Shown here: in pieces, positions 1-8,108 of the stretch
How positions within the stretch are numbered: the stretch's first letter is position 1
Layout of the letters: each line of letters begins with the position of its first letter
Assembly: GCA_009720755.1 (NCBI GenBank)
Contig: WNKV01000002.1
Location: forward strand, 405,234 to 469,233
Source: Rhodoplanes serenus
Lineage (GTDB): Bacteria > Pseudomonadota > Alphaproteobacteria > Rhizobiales > Xanthobacteraceae
DNA length: 64,000 bases
Direction of reading: 5' to 3'
The notes under the pieces: model-generated
Told to the model about the DNA's origin: nothing
What the model saw: only the letters and a program-made list of their open reading frames with translations
Databases searched by the model: none
Position numbers and translations under genes: made by a program

Positions 1-625
1 TGCGGAAGCGGGCGATGAAGCTCTGGTACTCGGCCGCGACGGCGCCGAGGTTCCAGCTGCGGTCGACCAGCTCCTTCAGGGGGCGGCCCGACAGCGTCCC
101 CAGCGTTCGCGCCTGCATGATCACGACCTTGTCGCGCAGGCCGGCGTTCTCGAGAATGTCGAGGAGCGCGTCGGATTGCTCGAACGGATGCGCCAGGATG
201 CCGGGCGCGATGGCCGCGTAGCCCGCCCACAGCAGCTCCTTGCGCACCGCCGGCGTCAGCACGTCGCCGGGCGGCGCCACCACGATCTGCCAGTCGCCCG
301 TCCAGGTGTCGCACGGCGCCTCGTAGATGCGGCGGAAGGCGACCTCGAAGCGCCGCCGCCCGGTGGCGGTGAGACCGTAATAGCTGCGCCGCCCGATCTG
401 CTCGGACGCCAGCCACTTCTCGCGCGACAGGCGGAACACCGAGGTACGCACCGCCCGGGCGTTGAGCCCGAGCGGCTCCACCAGTCGGATGAAGCCGCCC
501 AGCCAGACCGTGCCGCCGAGCGGCGCGATCATGTCGCCGTAGATGGTGATGATCAGTGACTTGGCCCGCAACGGGCGATCGGCCAGCTGGGTCTTGATCC
601 ACTGGCTCAGCAGGCGACTCTTCAT
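1..625 (-). CDS. paaX: PaaX-family transcriptional repressor, C-terminal end cut by window edge
   Basis: The minus strand reads open from an ATG at 625 to the window edge, giving the first 208 residues. Residues 20-90 (IYGD, GGTVWLGG, VRTSVFRLSREKWL, IGRRSYYGL) match the winged-helix N-terminus of PaaX, the phenylacetyl-CoA-responsive repressor of aerobic phenylacetate genes. The following part (GDWQIVV, LLWAGYAAIAPGILAHP) matches the central PaaX domain. The C-terminal ligand domain lies mostly outside the window. It sits downstream of the anaerobic pad and liv genes in the same direction, so it may read phenylacetyl-CoA for this cluster. That role is inferred. A long palindrome ends 14 bases before the start codon and no Shine-Dalgarno sequence is evident. 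Confidence 0.88.
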   Translation of the reverse strand, partial: MKSRLLSQWIKTQLADRPLRAKSLIITIYGDMIAPLGGTVWLGGFIRLVEPLGLNARAVRTSVFRLSREKWLASEQIGRRSYYGLTATGRRRFEVAFRRIYEAPCDTWTGDWQIVVAPPGDVLTPAVRKELLWAGYAAIAPGILAHPFEQSDALLDILENAGLRDKVVIMQARTLGTLSGRPLKELVDRSWNLGAVAAEYQSFIARFR

Positions 626-639
626 GGGGCCAGTGTAGA

Positions 640-671
640 GCGAATTCCGATCCGGTCGAATCGGAATTCGC
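640..671. promoter_or_regulatory. 32-bp perfect palindrome upstream of paaX, candidate operator
   Basis: Arms GCGAATTCCGAT (640-651) and ATCGGAATTCGC (660-671) are perfect 12-bp inverted repeats with an 8-bp centre. It lies between the binding-protein gene and paaX, ending 14 bases before the paaX ATG. No T-run follows on either strand, so an operator, possibly autoregulatory, is likelier than an intrinsic terminator. Confidence 0.6.
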
Positions 672-703
672 GCTCCCATCTGGCCCGGTCCTCGGTCGAT
701 CGG

Positions 704-1849
704 TCAGTCGATCAGCACCCAGTCGCCGTTACGCACCTCGAGCATCCGGAAGGCCGAGAGATCGAGCCCCATATGGTCGGTCGGCGACATGGTGAAGCGG
801 CCGCCGGCCCCGACATGATCCTTGGTCTGCTCGATGGCGTCGCGGACCTTGGCCTTGTCGGTGCTGCCGGCGCGCTCGATCGCCGACACCACGATGCTCA
901 GCGCGTCGTGGGCATGGCCGCCGAAGGTCGAGACATCCTCCTTGAAGCGCTCCGTGTAGGCCTTGGTGTAGCCCAGCGCGACCGGCTTCTGCGGGTCCTC
1001 GTCCGGCAGCTTGGCGGCGACCAGCAGCGCCGCGGCCGGCAGGCGGACGCCCTCGGCGGCACCGTCGGACAGGCGGATGAACTCCTCCGACGCCACCCCG
1101 TGGGCATGATAGACCGGCAGGCTGAGGCCGAGCATCTTGGCGTTCTTGTTGACGATCGCCGGCCCCTGGCCGAGCCCGAAGACGAACAGCGCCTGGACGT
1201 CGGCCTTGCCGCGAATGGTGGTGAGCTGCGGCGTCATGTCGGTGTCCTTGGGGCCGTAGGTCTCGTTGGCCACCAGCGTGATCCCGAGCCGGGTCGCCGC
1301 CGCCTCGCTCTCCTTGCGGCCGGACTGGCCGAAGCCGCTCGTCTCCGACAGGAGGGCGATACGGGTGAGGCCACGCTTCTTCATGTCCTCGAACACGCGC
1401 TCGGCCGCCATGCGATCGGTGTGCGGTGTCTTGAACAGCCACTTCTTCACCGGATCGACGATGACCACGCCGCCCGCCAGCGAGACGAACGGAATGCCGG
1501 CGCGCTCCACCGCCGGCACCATCGACATGGTCGAGCCCGTCGTCGTGCCGCCGATCAGCACGTCGATCTTGTCGTCCTCGATCAGCCGCTTGACGAAGCC
1601 GTTCGCCTTGCTGGCGTCGGACCCGTCGTCGTAATGCACGAGCTGGAGCGGCCGTCCGAGGACGCCGCCGCGCTGGTTGATCGTCTCGACATAGAGCTGG
1701 AGCGTCTTCAGCTCCGGGTCGCCGAGAAACGCCGCCGGCCCGGTGACCGAGAGGATCGACCCGATCCTGATCGGCTCGGCGGCGCCGCCTGGTGCCGACA
1801 GCCCGAAACACATCGCGGCCGCCGCGATGATCGTCTGCAATCGTCTCAT
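704..1849 (-). CDS. ABC transporter periplasmic substrate-binding protein, branched-chain amino acid type
   Basis: This is a 381-residue periplasmic binding protein of the LivJ/LivK (Peripla_BP_6) fold. The N-terminus MRRLQTIIAAAAMCFGL followed by GGAAEPIRIGS is a signal peptide with cleavage near AA-EP. The ATG at 1849 is preferred over one 8 codons upstream because a GGGAGGG ribosome site lies about 9 bases before it. It follows livF by 47 bases and completes a five-part importer. Its position after the pad catabolic genes suggests phenylacetate or a related aromatic acid as ligand. The family also binds amino acids, amides and urea, so the ligand cannot be read from sequence. Confidence 0.88.
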   Translation of the reverse strand: MRRLQTIIAAAAMCFGLSAPGGAAEPIRIGSILSVTGPAAFLGDPELKTLQLYVETINQRGGVLGRPLQLVHYDDGSDASKANGFVKRLIEDDKIDVLIGGTTTGSTMSMVPAVERAGIPFVSLAGGVVIVDPVKKWLFKTPHTDRMAAERVFEDMKKRGLTRIALLSETSGFGQSGRKESEAAATRLGITLVANETYGPKDTDMTPQLTTIRGKADVQALFVFGLGQGPAIVNKNAKMLGLSLPVYHAHGVASEEFIRLSDGAAEGVRLPAAALLVAAKLPDEDPQKPVALGYTKAYTERFKEDVSTFGGHAHDALSIVVSAIERAGSTDKAKVRDAIEQTKDHVGAGGRFTMSPTDHMGLDLSAFRMLEVRNGDWVLID

Positions 1850-1896
1850 GCGCAGTCCCTCCCTTGCCCCCACAGGGTCGTGCCCCGTGTTCTGAT

Positions 1897-2727
1897 TCAG
1901 AGTCCGAGATAGGCTTCACGAACCCGCTCGTTGTAGAGCAGCTCCTTGCCGTTGCCCGACAGGACGATCTCGCCGGTCTCGATGACGTAGCCGCGGTCCG
2001 CGATGGCGAGCGCCGCGTGGGCGTTCTGCTCGACCAGCAGGATCGTCATCGCCTGCGCCCGCAGCGCCACGATGGCGGCGAACACCTCCTCGACGAGGCG
2101 CGGCGCCAGGCCCATGGAGGGCTCGTCGAGCAGCAGCAGGCGCGGGCGCCCCATCAGCGCCCTCGCGATCGCCAGCATCTGCTGCTGTCCGCCCGACAGG
2201 GTGCCGGCCGGCAGTCGCGCGCGCTGTCGCAGGATCGGGAACATCTGATACATGCGCTCGATGTCGTCGGCGACGGCGTCGTGATCGCGGCGCCCATAGG
2301 CGCCGAGAACGAGGTTGTCGGCGACCGACAGCGGGCCGAACACCCGCCGGCCCTCCGGCACATGGCACAGCCCGAGGCGCACGCGCCGGTCCGGCCGCAG
2401 CGTCGTGATGTCGTCGCCGTCGAACACGATGCTGCCGGCAGTGGCCCGCTGCACGCCCGAGATGGTCCGCAGCAGGGTGGTCTTACCGGCCCCGTTGGCG
2501 CCGACCAAAGCGACGAGCTGGCGCCGGCCGACCACCAGGTCGACGCCGCGTAGCGCCGCGATGCGGCCGTAGTGGCTGCCGAGCCCGCGGACCGACAGGA
2601 GCGGCGCCTCCACGGCCGCTGCGATGCCGTCGCCGGCCCCGTGCGGGCTCGCCGAGGACGTGGTGACCGCCATCGCGGCCGCCGTCGTGGTGCCTGTCGC
2701 GACCGTCGTGTCCCTGGCGGTGCTCAT
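1897..2727 (-). CDS. livF: Branched-chain-type ABC transporter ATP-binding protein LivF
   Basis: This is one of the two ATPases of the importer. It has Walker A (GANGAGKTTLL), the ABC signature (LSGGQQQMLAIARAL), Walker B (LLLLDEPSMGL) and a switch region (VEQNAHAAL). LivF homologues begin near the residues PLLSVRGLGSHYG; here about 42 Thr/Ala-rich residues precede them. The start at 2727 is kept because its ATG overlaps the livG stop (ATGA), which implies coupled translation. A later internal start cannot be excluded. The protein acts at the inner face of the membrane with LivG, LivH and LivM. Confidence 0.92.
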   Translation of the reverse strand: MSTARDTTVATGTTTAAAMAVTTSSASPHGAGDGIAAAVEAPLLSVRGLGSHYGRIAALRGVDLVVGRRQLVALVGANGAGKTTLLRTISGVQRATAGSIVFDGDDITTLRPDRRVRLGLCHVPEGRRVFGPLSVADNLVLGAYGRRDHDAVADDIERMYQMFPILRQRARLPAGTLSGGQQQMLAIARALMGRPRLLLLDEPSMGLAPRLVEEVFAAIVALRAQAMTILLVEQNAHAALAIADRGYVIETGEIVLSGNGKELLYNERVREAYLGL

Positions 2728-3485
2728 GCGGCGGTCCCGAGATAGGCGGCGATCACCTCCGGATCGGCGCGGATGTCGCGTGCCGTTCCTTCGGCCAGCC
2801 GCTTGCCGTAGTTGAGGACGAGAATGCGATCCGAGATGCTCATCACCATCTTCATGTCGTGCTCCACCAGCACCACGGTGATGCCGCTGTCGGCGATCTC
2901 ACGGACCAGAACGGCGATCTCCGCCGTCTCTTTGGGGTTGAACCCGGCGGCCGGCTCGTCGAGGAAGAGGATGCGCGGCGTCGCCGCCAGTGCCCGGGCG
3001 ATCTCCAGCCGCTTCAGCCCGCCATACGACATGCTGGCGGCCGGCACATCGAGCTGATCGCCGAGACCGACCCGGGCCATCAGCGCCGCGGCCCGCTCGC
3101 GCAATGCCGCGTCGGCCCGGCGCACCGCGGGGAACCGCAGCATGCCCTTGATCAGGTTGCGATCGAGCGACAGATGGCCGCCCACCATGACGTTCTCGAT
3201 CGCCGTCATGTTCATGCAGATCTGGAGGTTCTGGAACGTCCGCCCCATGCCCAGGCGGGCGAGCGCGTGGGGCGGCAGGCTGGTCACCGGCTGGCCGCCG
3301 AGCCGGATCTCGCCGACACAGGGCGTGTAGATGCCGGTGATCAGGTTGAACAGCGTCGTCTTGCCGGCGCCGTTCGGCCCGATCACCGCGTAGACGACGC
3401 CGGGCTCCACCGCGAAGCTGACATCCTGCACGGCGCGCACGCCGCCGAAGGTTTTCGACAGGCCGGACACTTCGAGAAGCGCCAT
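2724..3485 (-). CDS. livG: Branched-chain-type ABC transporter ATP-binding protein LivG
   Basis: This 253-residue ATPase begins MALLEVSGLSKTFGGV. It has Walker A (GPNGAGKTTLFNLITG), a signature-like MSYGGLKRLEIARAL, Walker B (ILFLDEPAAG) and the VEHDMK switch typical of LivG. The signature has GG where many family members have GQ. The ATG overlaps the livM stop (TGATG), and its stop overlaps livF. It pairs with LivF to energise uptake by the LivH/LivM permease. Confidence 0.94.
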   Translation of the reverse strand: MALLEVSGLSKTFGGVRAVQDVSFAVEPGVVYAVIGPNGAGKTTLFNLITGIYTPCVGEIRLGGQPVTSLPPHALARLGMGRTFQNLQICMNMTAIENVMVGGHLSLDRNLIKGMLRFPAVRRADAALRERAAALMARVGLGDQLDVPAASMSYGGLKRLEIARALAATPRILFLDEPAAGFNPKETAEIAVLVREIADSGITVVLVEHDMKMVMSISDRILVLNYGKRLAEGTARDIRADPEVIAAYLGTAA

Positions 3486-4414
3486 CACCGCCCCCATCCG
3501 ATCTTGGCCGCGAGGGTCGGCACCAGGCCCTTCGGCAGGAAGATCATCGACACGATGAGAATGACGCCGAACGCGACGGTCTCCCATCCCTCGATGGTCG
3601 CCAGGGCCTGAGGCAGGGCGGTGAGCAGCACGGCGCCGATCACCGACCCGAACACCGACGCCATGCCGCCGACGATCACCATGGTCAGCAGCTCGACCGA
3701 ATGGAAGAACTCGGCACAGTTCGGCGTGACGAAGCCCACATAGTGGGCGCTGAGGCTGCCCACGATGCTGGCGAAGAACGCCGACAGCGCGAAGATGGTG
3801 ACCTTGTAGCGGGTCACGTCGACGCCGACGACCTGCGACGCCACCTCGGAGCCGTGCAGCGCGCGCAGCGCACGGCCGAACGGCGAGTCGATCAGGTTCT
3901 GGCACGCCCACACGCTGAACAGCAGCAGGCCGGCCAACACCCAGTACCATTCCCGCTCGCCGCCGATCTCGAACCCGAAGGCGGCGAGCGGGGGCACCGG
4001 CATGCCGTCCGGACCGCCCGTGTAGGTCGCCTCGTTGCGGATCACGATGGAGATGACGATGCCGAGACCGAGGGTCGCCATTGCCAGGTAATGACCGCGC
4101 AGCCGGAAGATCGGCGGCGCGATGGCGAGCGCCAGCAGCGCCGCGGCGACTGCGCCGGCCACGAGCGCGGCCAGCGGCGACCAGCCGAAATGCGTCGTCA
4201 GCACCGCCGATGCGTAAGCCCCTATGCCGAAGAAGCCGGCATGGCCGAGGCTGATCTGGCCGGCGAAGCCGATCAGCAGGTTCAGCCCCAGCACGACGAT
4301 CGCGTTGATCGCCATGCGGTTGACCACGTCGAAGTAGAAGGCGTTCGGCAGCGCCAGCGGCAGGGCCAGCAGGATCGCCGCGAGGACGAGGAGACCGATG
4401 CGTGCGCGCCTCAT
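3485..4414 (-). CDS. livM: Branched-chain-type ABC transporter permease LivM
   Basis: This 309-residue integral membrane protein starts MRRARIGLLVLAAILLA and has eight or nine predicted membrane segments. The family signature GLNLLIGFAGQISLGHAGFF lies near residues 43-62. It forms the translocation pore with LivH. Its start overlaps the livH stop as ATGA, and its stop overlaps livG by one base, so it is part of the same transcript. Confidence 0.93.
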   Translation of the reverse strand: MRRARIGLLVLAAILLALPLALPNAFYFDVVNRMAINAIVVLGLNLLIGFAGQISLGHAGFFGIGAYASAVLTTHFGWSPLAALVAGAVAAALLALAIAPPIFRLRGHYLAMATLGLGIVISIVIRNEATYTGGPDGMPVPPLAAFGFEIGGEREWYWVLAGLLLFSVWACQNLIDSPFGRALRALHGSEVASQVVGVDVTRYKVTIFALSAFFASIVGSLSAHYVGFVTPNCAEFFHSVELLTMVIVGGMASVFGSVIGAVLLTALPQALATIEGWETVAFGVILIVSMIFLPKGLVPTLAAKIGWGR

Positions 4415-5286
4415 ACCCGCTCCGTCGTCTTGGGGCCGAGCAGGCCGCGCGGCATGAAGAACAGGATGACGAAGATCAGCACGAACGGCACCGCATCCTT
4501 GTAGGCGGACGACACGTAGCCGGCGGTGAGCGCCTCGATCACGCCGACCAGAAGCCCGCCGATCACCGCGCCCGGCCCGGACCCGAGGCCGCCCACCACG
4601 GCAGCGACGAAGCCCTTGAGGCCCAGCATGATGCCGACGTCGTAGGACGTCATGGTGATGGGCGTGAGCAGGATGCCGCCGGCGGCCCCGATGGCGGCGG
4701 CCAGCGCGAAGCTGACCAGCAGCACGCGCTGCGTGTTGATGCCGACGAGCTGCGCCGCCAGCGGATCGACCGCGGTGGCGAGAATGCCCTTGCCGGCGAT
4801 GGTGCGGCTGAAGAACAGCCAGAGCGCCACCACGATCACCGCCATGGAGCCGAGCACCCACAGGCTCTGCGGGGCGAGTGCGGCGCCCGCGACCGCGATC
4901 GGGGTGGAGCCGGAGAACGCCGGGAAGGTGGCGGCCCCCTTGCCGAACCAGACCTGGACCAGCCCGCGCACCACCAGCGACGCCCCGATGGTGATGATGA
5001 TCAGGCTCTCGACGCCGGCCCCCTTGGCCGGCTCGATGGTGAGCTTCTCGATCACGACGCCGGCGACGGCCGGGATCAGCAGGGCGAGCAGGATCGCCAC
5101 CGGCAGCGGCAGGCCGCTGGCGAGGAACACCACTGTCAGGATGCCGCCCAGCATGATGAACTCGCCCTGGGCGAAGTTGATGACATGGCTGGCGTTGTAG
5201 ATGAGGGTGAAGCCGAGCGCCGCCAGCGCATAGGTGGCGCCGACGGTGAGGCCGGAGAAGACGAACTGGAGAAGCTGCGCGAGCAT
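4411..5286 (-). CDS. livH: Branched-chain-type ABC transporter permease LivH
   Basis: This 291-residue permease starts MLAQLLQFVFSGLTVGATYA, the usual LivH N-terminus, and continues with GFTLIYNASHVINFAQGEF and many hydrophobic segments. A ribosome site (GAGGA) precedes the ATG. It is the first transport gene after padJ, 33 bases downstream. The order livH, livM, livG, livF, binding protein is complete, so the importer should work without parts from elsewhere. Confidence 0.94.
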   Translation of the reverse strand: MLAQLLQFVFSGLTVGATYALAALGFTLIYNASHVINFAQGEFIMLGGILTVVFLASGLPLPVAILLALLIPAVAGVVIEKLTIEPAKGAGVESLIIITIGASLVVRGLVQVWFGKGAATFPAFSGSTPIAVAGAALAPQSLWVLGSMAVIVVALWLFFSRTIAGKGILATAVDPLAAQLVGINTQRVLLVSFALAAAIGAAGGILLTPITMTSYDVGIMLGLKGFVAAVVGGLGSGPGAVIGGLLVGVIEALTAGYVSSAYKDAVPFVLIFVILFFMPRGLLGPKTTERV

Positions 5287-5319
5287 CGGAAATCCTCGGC
5301 ACGAGTGGAGCCCGACGGC

Positions 5320-6636
5320 TCACTTCGGGCGCTTGTCGACGACGCGACGGGCCTTGCCGACCACCGTGCGCTCGATGGTGTCGGTCTCGACCACATGGAC
5401 CGCGGCCGAGATGCCGATCATCGACTTGATGTGGTGCGCCACGTCGCGGCCGATCGCCTCGCGGTCGTCGGCGGAGTAGCGCCGTGACAGCTCGGGCTGG
5501 AGCTCGACCAGCACGTCGAGCCTGTCGAGATGGCCGTCGCGCGAGATCTGGAGCTGATACTGGCCGCAGAGATTGGGGTTGCGCAGCAGGATCTCCTCGA
5601 TCTGGGTCGGGAACAGGTTGACGCCGCGGATGATCAGCATGTCGTCGGAGCGGCCCGACACCTTGGCCATGCGGCGCATGCTGCGCACGCTGCCGGGCAA
5701 CAGCCGCGTCAGATCCCGCGTCCGATACCGGATGATCGGCAGCGCCTCCTTGGTCAGCGTGGTGAACACCAGCTCGCCTTCGGCGCCGTCGGGGCGCGGC
5801 TCTCCGGTCAAGGGGTCGATGATCTCGGGATAGAAGTGGTCCTCCCAGATATGCGGGCCGTCCTTGGTCTCGATGCACTCGCAGGCGACGCCGGGACCCA
5901 TCACCTCGGACAGGCCGTAGACGTCGACCGCATCGATGCCGAGCCGTGTCTCGATCTCGCGGCGCATCTCGTTGGTCCACGGCTCGGCGCCGAACAGGCC
6001 GAGGCGCAGGCTGGTGTCGTCCGGCCGCAGATTGTTGCGGGCCAGCTCGTCGGCGAGCGTCAGCGCGTAGGAGGGCGTGCACAAGAGCACGGTCGGCCGC
6101 AGGTCGCGGATGAGCTGGACCTGCTTCTCGGTCTGGCCGCCCGACATCGGGATCACGGTGGCGCCGAGGCGCTCGGCTCCGTAGTGGGCGCCGAGCCCGC
6201 CGGTGAACAGCCCGTAGCCGTAGGAGTTGAGGATGATGTCGTCGGCGGTGGCGCCGGCGGCCCGCAGCGACCGCGCCATCAGGCTCGCCCACACCGCGAT
6301 GTCGCGCTCGGTGTAGCCGACCACGGTCGGCTTGCCGGTGGTGCCCGACGAGGCGTGCAGGCGGACCACATCGCGCATCGGCACCGCGAACATGCCGTAC
6401 GGATAGGTCTGGCGGAGATCGTCCTTGGTGGTGAACGGGAAGCGGGCGAGGTCGGCGAGCGACCGCAGGTCCTCGGGCGTGATCCCGATGCGGTCACACT
6501 TGGCTCGATAATGCGCGACATTGTCGTAGGCGTGCCGCAGCGTCCAACGCAGCCGGTCGAGCTGCAACGCCTGCAATTCGTCGCGGCTCGCCGTCTCGAT
6601 CGGCTCGAGCCCGCTCGTTGTCACTGCCATGTCCAT
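5320..6636 (-). CDS. padJ: Phenylacetate-CoA ligase (AMP-forming)
   Basis: This 438-residue ligase of the PaaK family makes phenylacetyl-CoA from phenylacetate, ATP and CoA. The AMP-binding P-loop reads LHASSGTTGKPTVVGYT, and later motifs include YGLSEVMGPGVACEC and YRTRDLTRLLPG. The C-terminus DVLVELQ...VVGKARRVVDKRPK is the PaaK-type small domain. A strong AGGGGGG site precedes the ATG at 6636. In the betaproteobacterial pad operon the ligase also follows the phenylglyoxylate oxidoreductase genes, so the name padJ is used. PaaK homologues act in the aerobic pathway as well; context decides for the anaerobic one. Confidence 0.92.
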   Translation of the reverse strand: MDMAVTTSGLEPIETASRDELQALQLDRLRWTLRHAYDNVAHYRAKCDRIGITPEDLRSLADLARFPFTTKDDLRQTYPYGMFAVPMRDVVRLHASSGTTGKPTVVGYTERDIAVWASLMARSLRAAGATADDIILNSYGYGLFTGGLGAHYGAERLGATVIPMSGGQTEKQVQLIRDLRPTVLLCTPSYALTLADELARNNLRPDDTSLRLGLFGAEPWTNEMRREIETRLGIDAVDVYGLSEVMGPGVACECIETKDGPHIWEDHFYPEIIDPLTGEPRPDGAEGELVFTTLTKEALPIIRYRTRDLTRLLPGSVRSMRRMAKVSGRSDDMLIIRGVNLFPTQIEEILLRNPNLCGQYQLQISRDGHLDRLDVLVELQPELSRRYSADDREAIGRDVAHHIKSMIGISAAVHVVETDTIERTVVGKARRVVDKRPK

Positions 6637-6651
6637 TGTATCCCCCCTGTA

Positions 6652-6695
6652 GGCGAGCGCCTGCGGCCCGCGTCGCCGACGCGGCCGGCCTCGCC
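6652..6695. other. Hairpin in the padI-padJ spacer
   Basis: In the 101-base gap, GGCGAG (6652-6657) pairs with CTCGCC (6690-6695) around an inner stem CCGCGTC/GACGCGG (6668-6684). There is no T-run. It could be an mRNA stability or processing element separating pad and transport genes. This is a weak inference. Confidence 0.35.
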
Positions 6696-6737
6696 GTGTT
6701 TGCCTGTTCTCGTCGTTGGTCGGAGCCTCGGCGTGCC

Positions 6738-8108
6738 TCAGCGCGCCGCGGCTCCTGCTGCAATCTGCGCGATGACGGCGCGGTTCTCCTCGACCTTCGC
6801 CTGAATGTGTCCGATCTGATCGTCCGTCAGATGCCTGAACCGGCCCATGGCCTTCAGATAATCGGCAACGGGACGCGGCGATTCGATCGGGTGGGTGAGA
6901 TGCAATCCGTCTTGCGGCGTAAACTCCCAGAGCATCACGAAATTGGTCTCCACCGCCGTGCGGGCCACCGCGATGTTGCGCTCGGTCGGAAACCGCCAGC
7001 CGGTGGTGCAGGGCGAGTAGACGTGCAGATAGGCGAAGCCGTGCTTCGAAGCCGCGATCGCCTTGTCGAGCTTGTCGTAGAAGTCCTGCATGAAGGCCGT
7101 GGAGGCGGTCGCCACATAGGCGCAGCGGTGCCCCACCATCAGCAGCGGCAGGTTCTTGGCGTCCTGGCTCTTGCCCTTGGTCTCCCGTCCCACCGGGGTG
7201 GTCGAGGTCCAGGCGCCGTAGGGCGTGCAGCTCGATCGCTGCATGCCGGTGTTCATGTAGCCCTCGTTGTCGATGACGAGGAACAGGATCTCCTCGCCGC
7301 GCTCGGCCGCGCCGGAGAGCGACTGGAAGCCGACATCGGAGGCGCCGCCGTCGCCGGCGATCGCCATCGCGGTGATGTCGCGCCCGACGCGCTTGTACTG
7401 GCGCTTGACGCCCGCCAGCATGGCGGCCGTGTTGGTCAGCAGCGGATGGAACACCGGCACCTTGGTGCCGGTGAGCCCGTTGTAGCCGACCGAGCCCATG
7501 CCGGGCACGCAGCCGGGCGGCGTCGCCAGCACGGTGTCGGGGCCGACGCGGCGCAGCGCGTGGCGCATCACCAGCTCGCTGTTGCAGCCCTGGCAGCCGG
7601 CGAGGCCGGGCGCGAACAGATCCTCCCAGTCACCGACCTCGTTGTAGATGCGCGCGGTGGTGACATGGCGCAGCGCGCCGGTCGGGCAGGCGGCCACGCA
7701 GGCCGGCGCGCCGTCGCACATGTCGCACTTGGCGACGCGGCCGTCGGCCGGATCGGGCGCGATCCCCGCATAGGCGCAGCCGACGGTGCAGAGCAGGCAA
7801 TCGACGCAGGTGTCGGCGTTGCGCGTGATCACGCCGGTCTCGACGTCCTTGGCGAGCGCGCCGGCCGGGCACACGGCGACGCAGCGCGGATCGCCGCACT
7901 GGCGGCACATCGCCAGCTCGAAGGACGCGGGGGCGCCGCCGTCGAGCGGCTGGCCGGCCGGCAGCACGGCCGGCAGTACTTGAAGCCGGGCGCGAGAAAT
8001 GTCGTCGCTGCCGCACTTGGCGGTGGCGCAGGCGCGCATGCAGTCCTGGCAGCCGTCGCAGCGGGCGGCCTCGAAGGCGATCGTGGCGTAGGCGTGCCCC
8101 ATGGTCAT
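6738..8108 (-). CDS. padI: Phenylglyoxylate:acceptor oxidoreductase, beta (TPP-binding) subunit
   Basis: This 456-residue subunit combines two parts. Residues 1-150 are ferredoxin-like with several Cys clusters (CDGCQDCMRAC, CRQCGDPRCVAVCP, CVDCLLCTVGC, CDMCDGAPACVAACP). The rest is a pyruvate/2-oxoacid:ferredoxin oxidoreductase beta domain with the thiamine diphosphate motif GDGG...NEGYMNTG. Fused iron-sulfur and TPP domains are typical of PadI. The start at 8108 is the ATGA overlap with padH; a second ATG follows two codons later. The complex decarboxylates phenylglyoxylate oxidatively to benzoyl-CoA. Confidence 0.92.
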   Translation of the reverse strand: MTMGHAYATIAFEAARCDGCQDCMRACATAKCGSDDISRARLQVLPAVLPAGQPLDGGAPASFELAMCRQCGDPRCVAVCPAGALAKDVETGVITRNADTCVDCLLCTVGCAYAGIAPDPADGRVAKCDMCDGAPACVAACPTGALRHVTTARIYNEVGDWEDLFAPGLAGCQGCNSELVMRHALRRVGPDTVLATPPGCVPGMGSVGYNGLTGTKVPVFHPLLTNTAAMLAGVKRQYKRVGRDITAMAIAGDGGASDVGFQSLSGAAERGEEILFLVIDNEGYMNTGMQRSSCTPYGAWTSTTPVGRETKGKSQDAKNLPLLMVGHRCAYVATASTAFMQDFYDKLDKAIAASKHGFAYLHVYSPCTTGWRFPTERNIAVARTAVETNFVMLWEFTPQDGLHLTHPIESPRPVADYLKAMGRFRHLTDDQIGHIQAKVEENRAVIAQIAAGAAAR

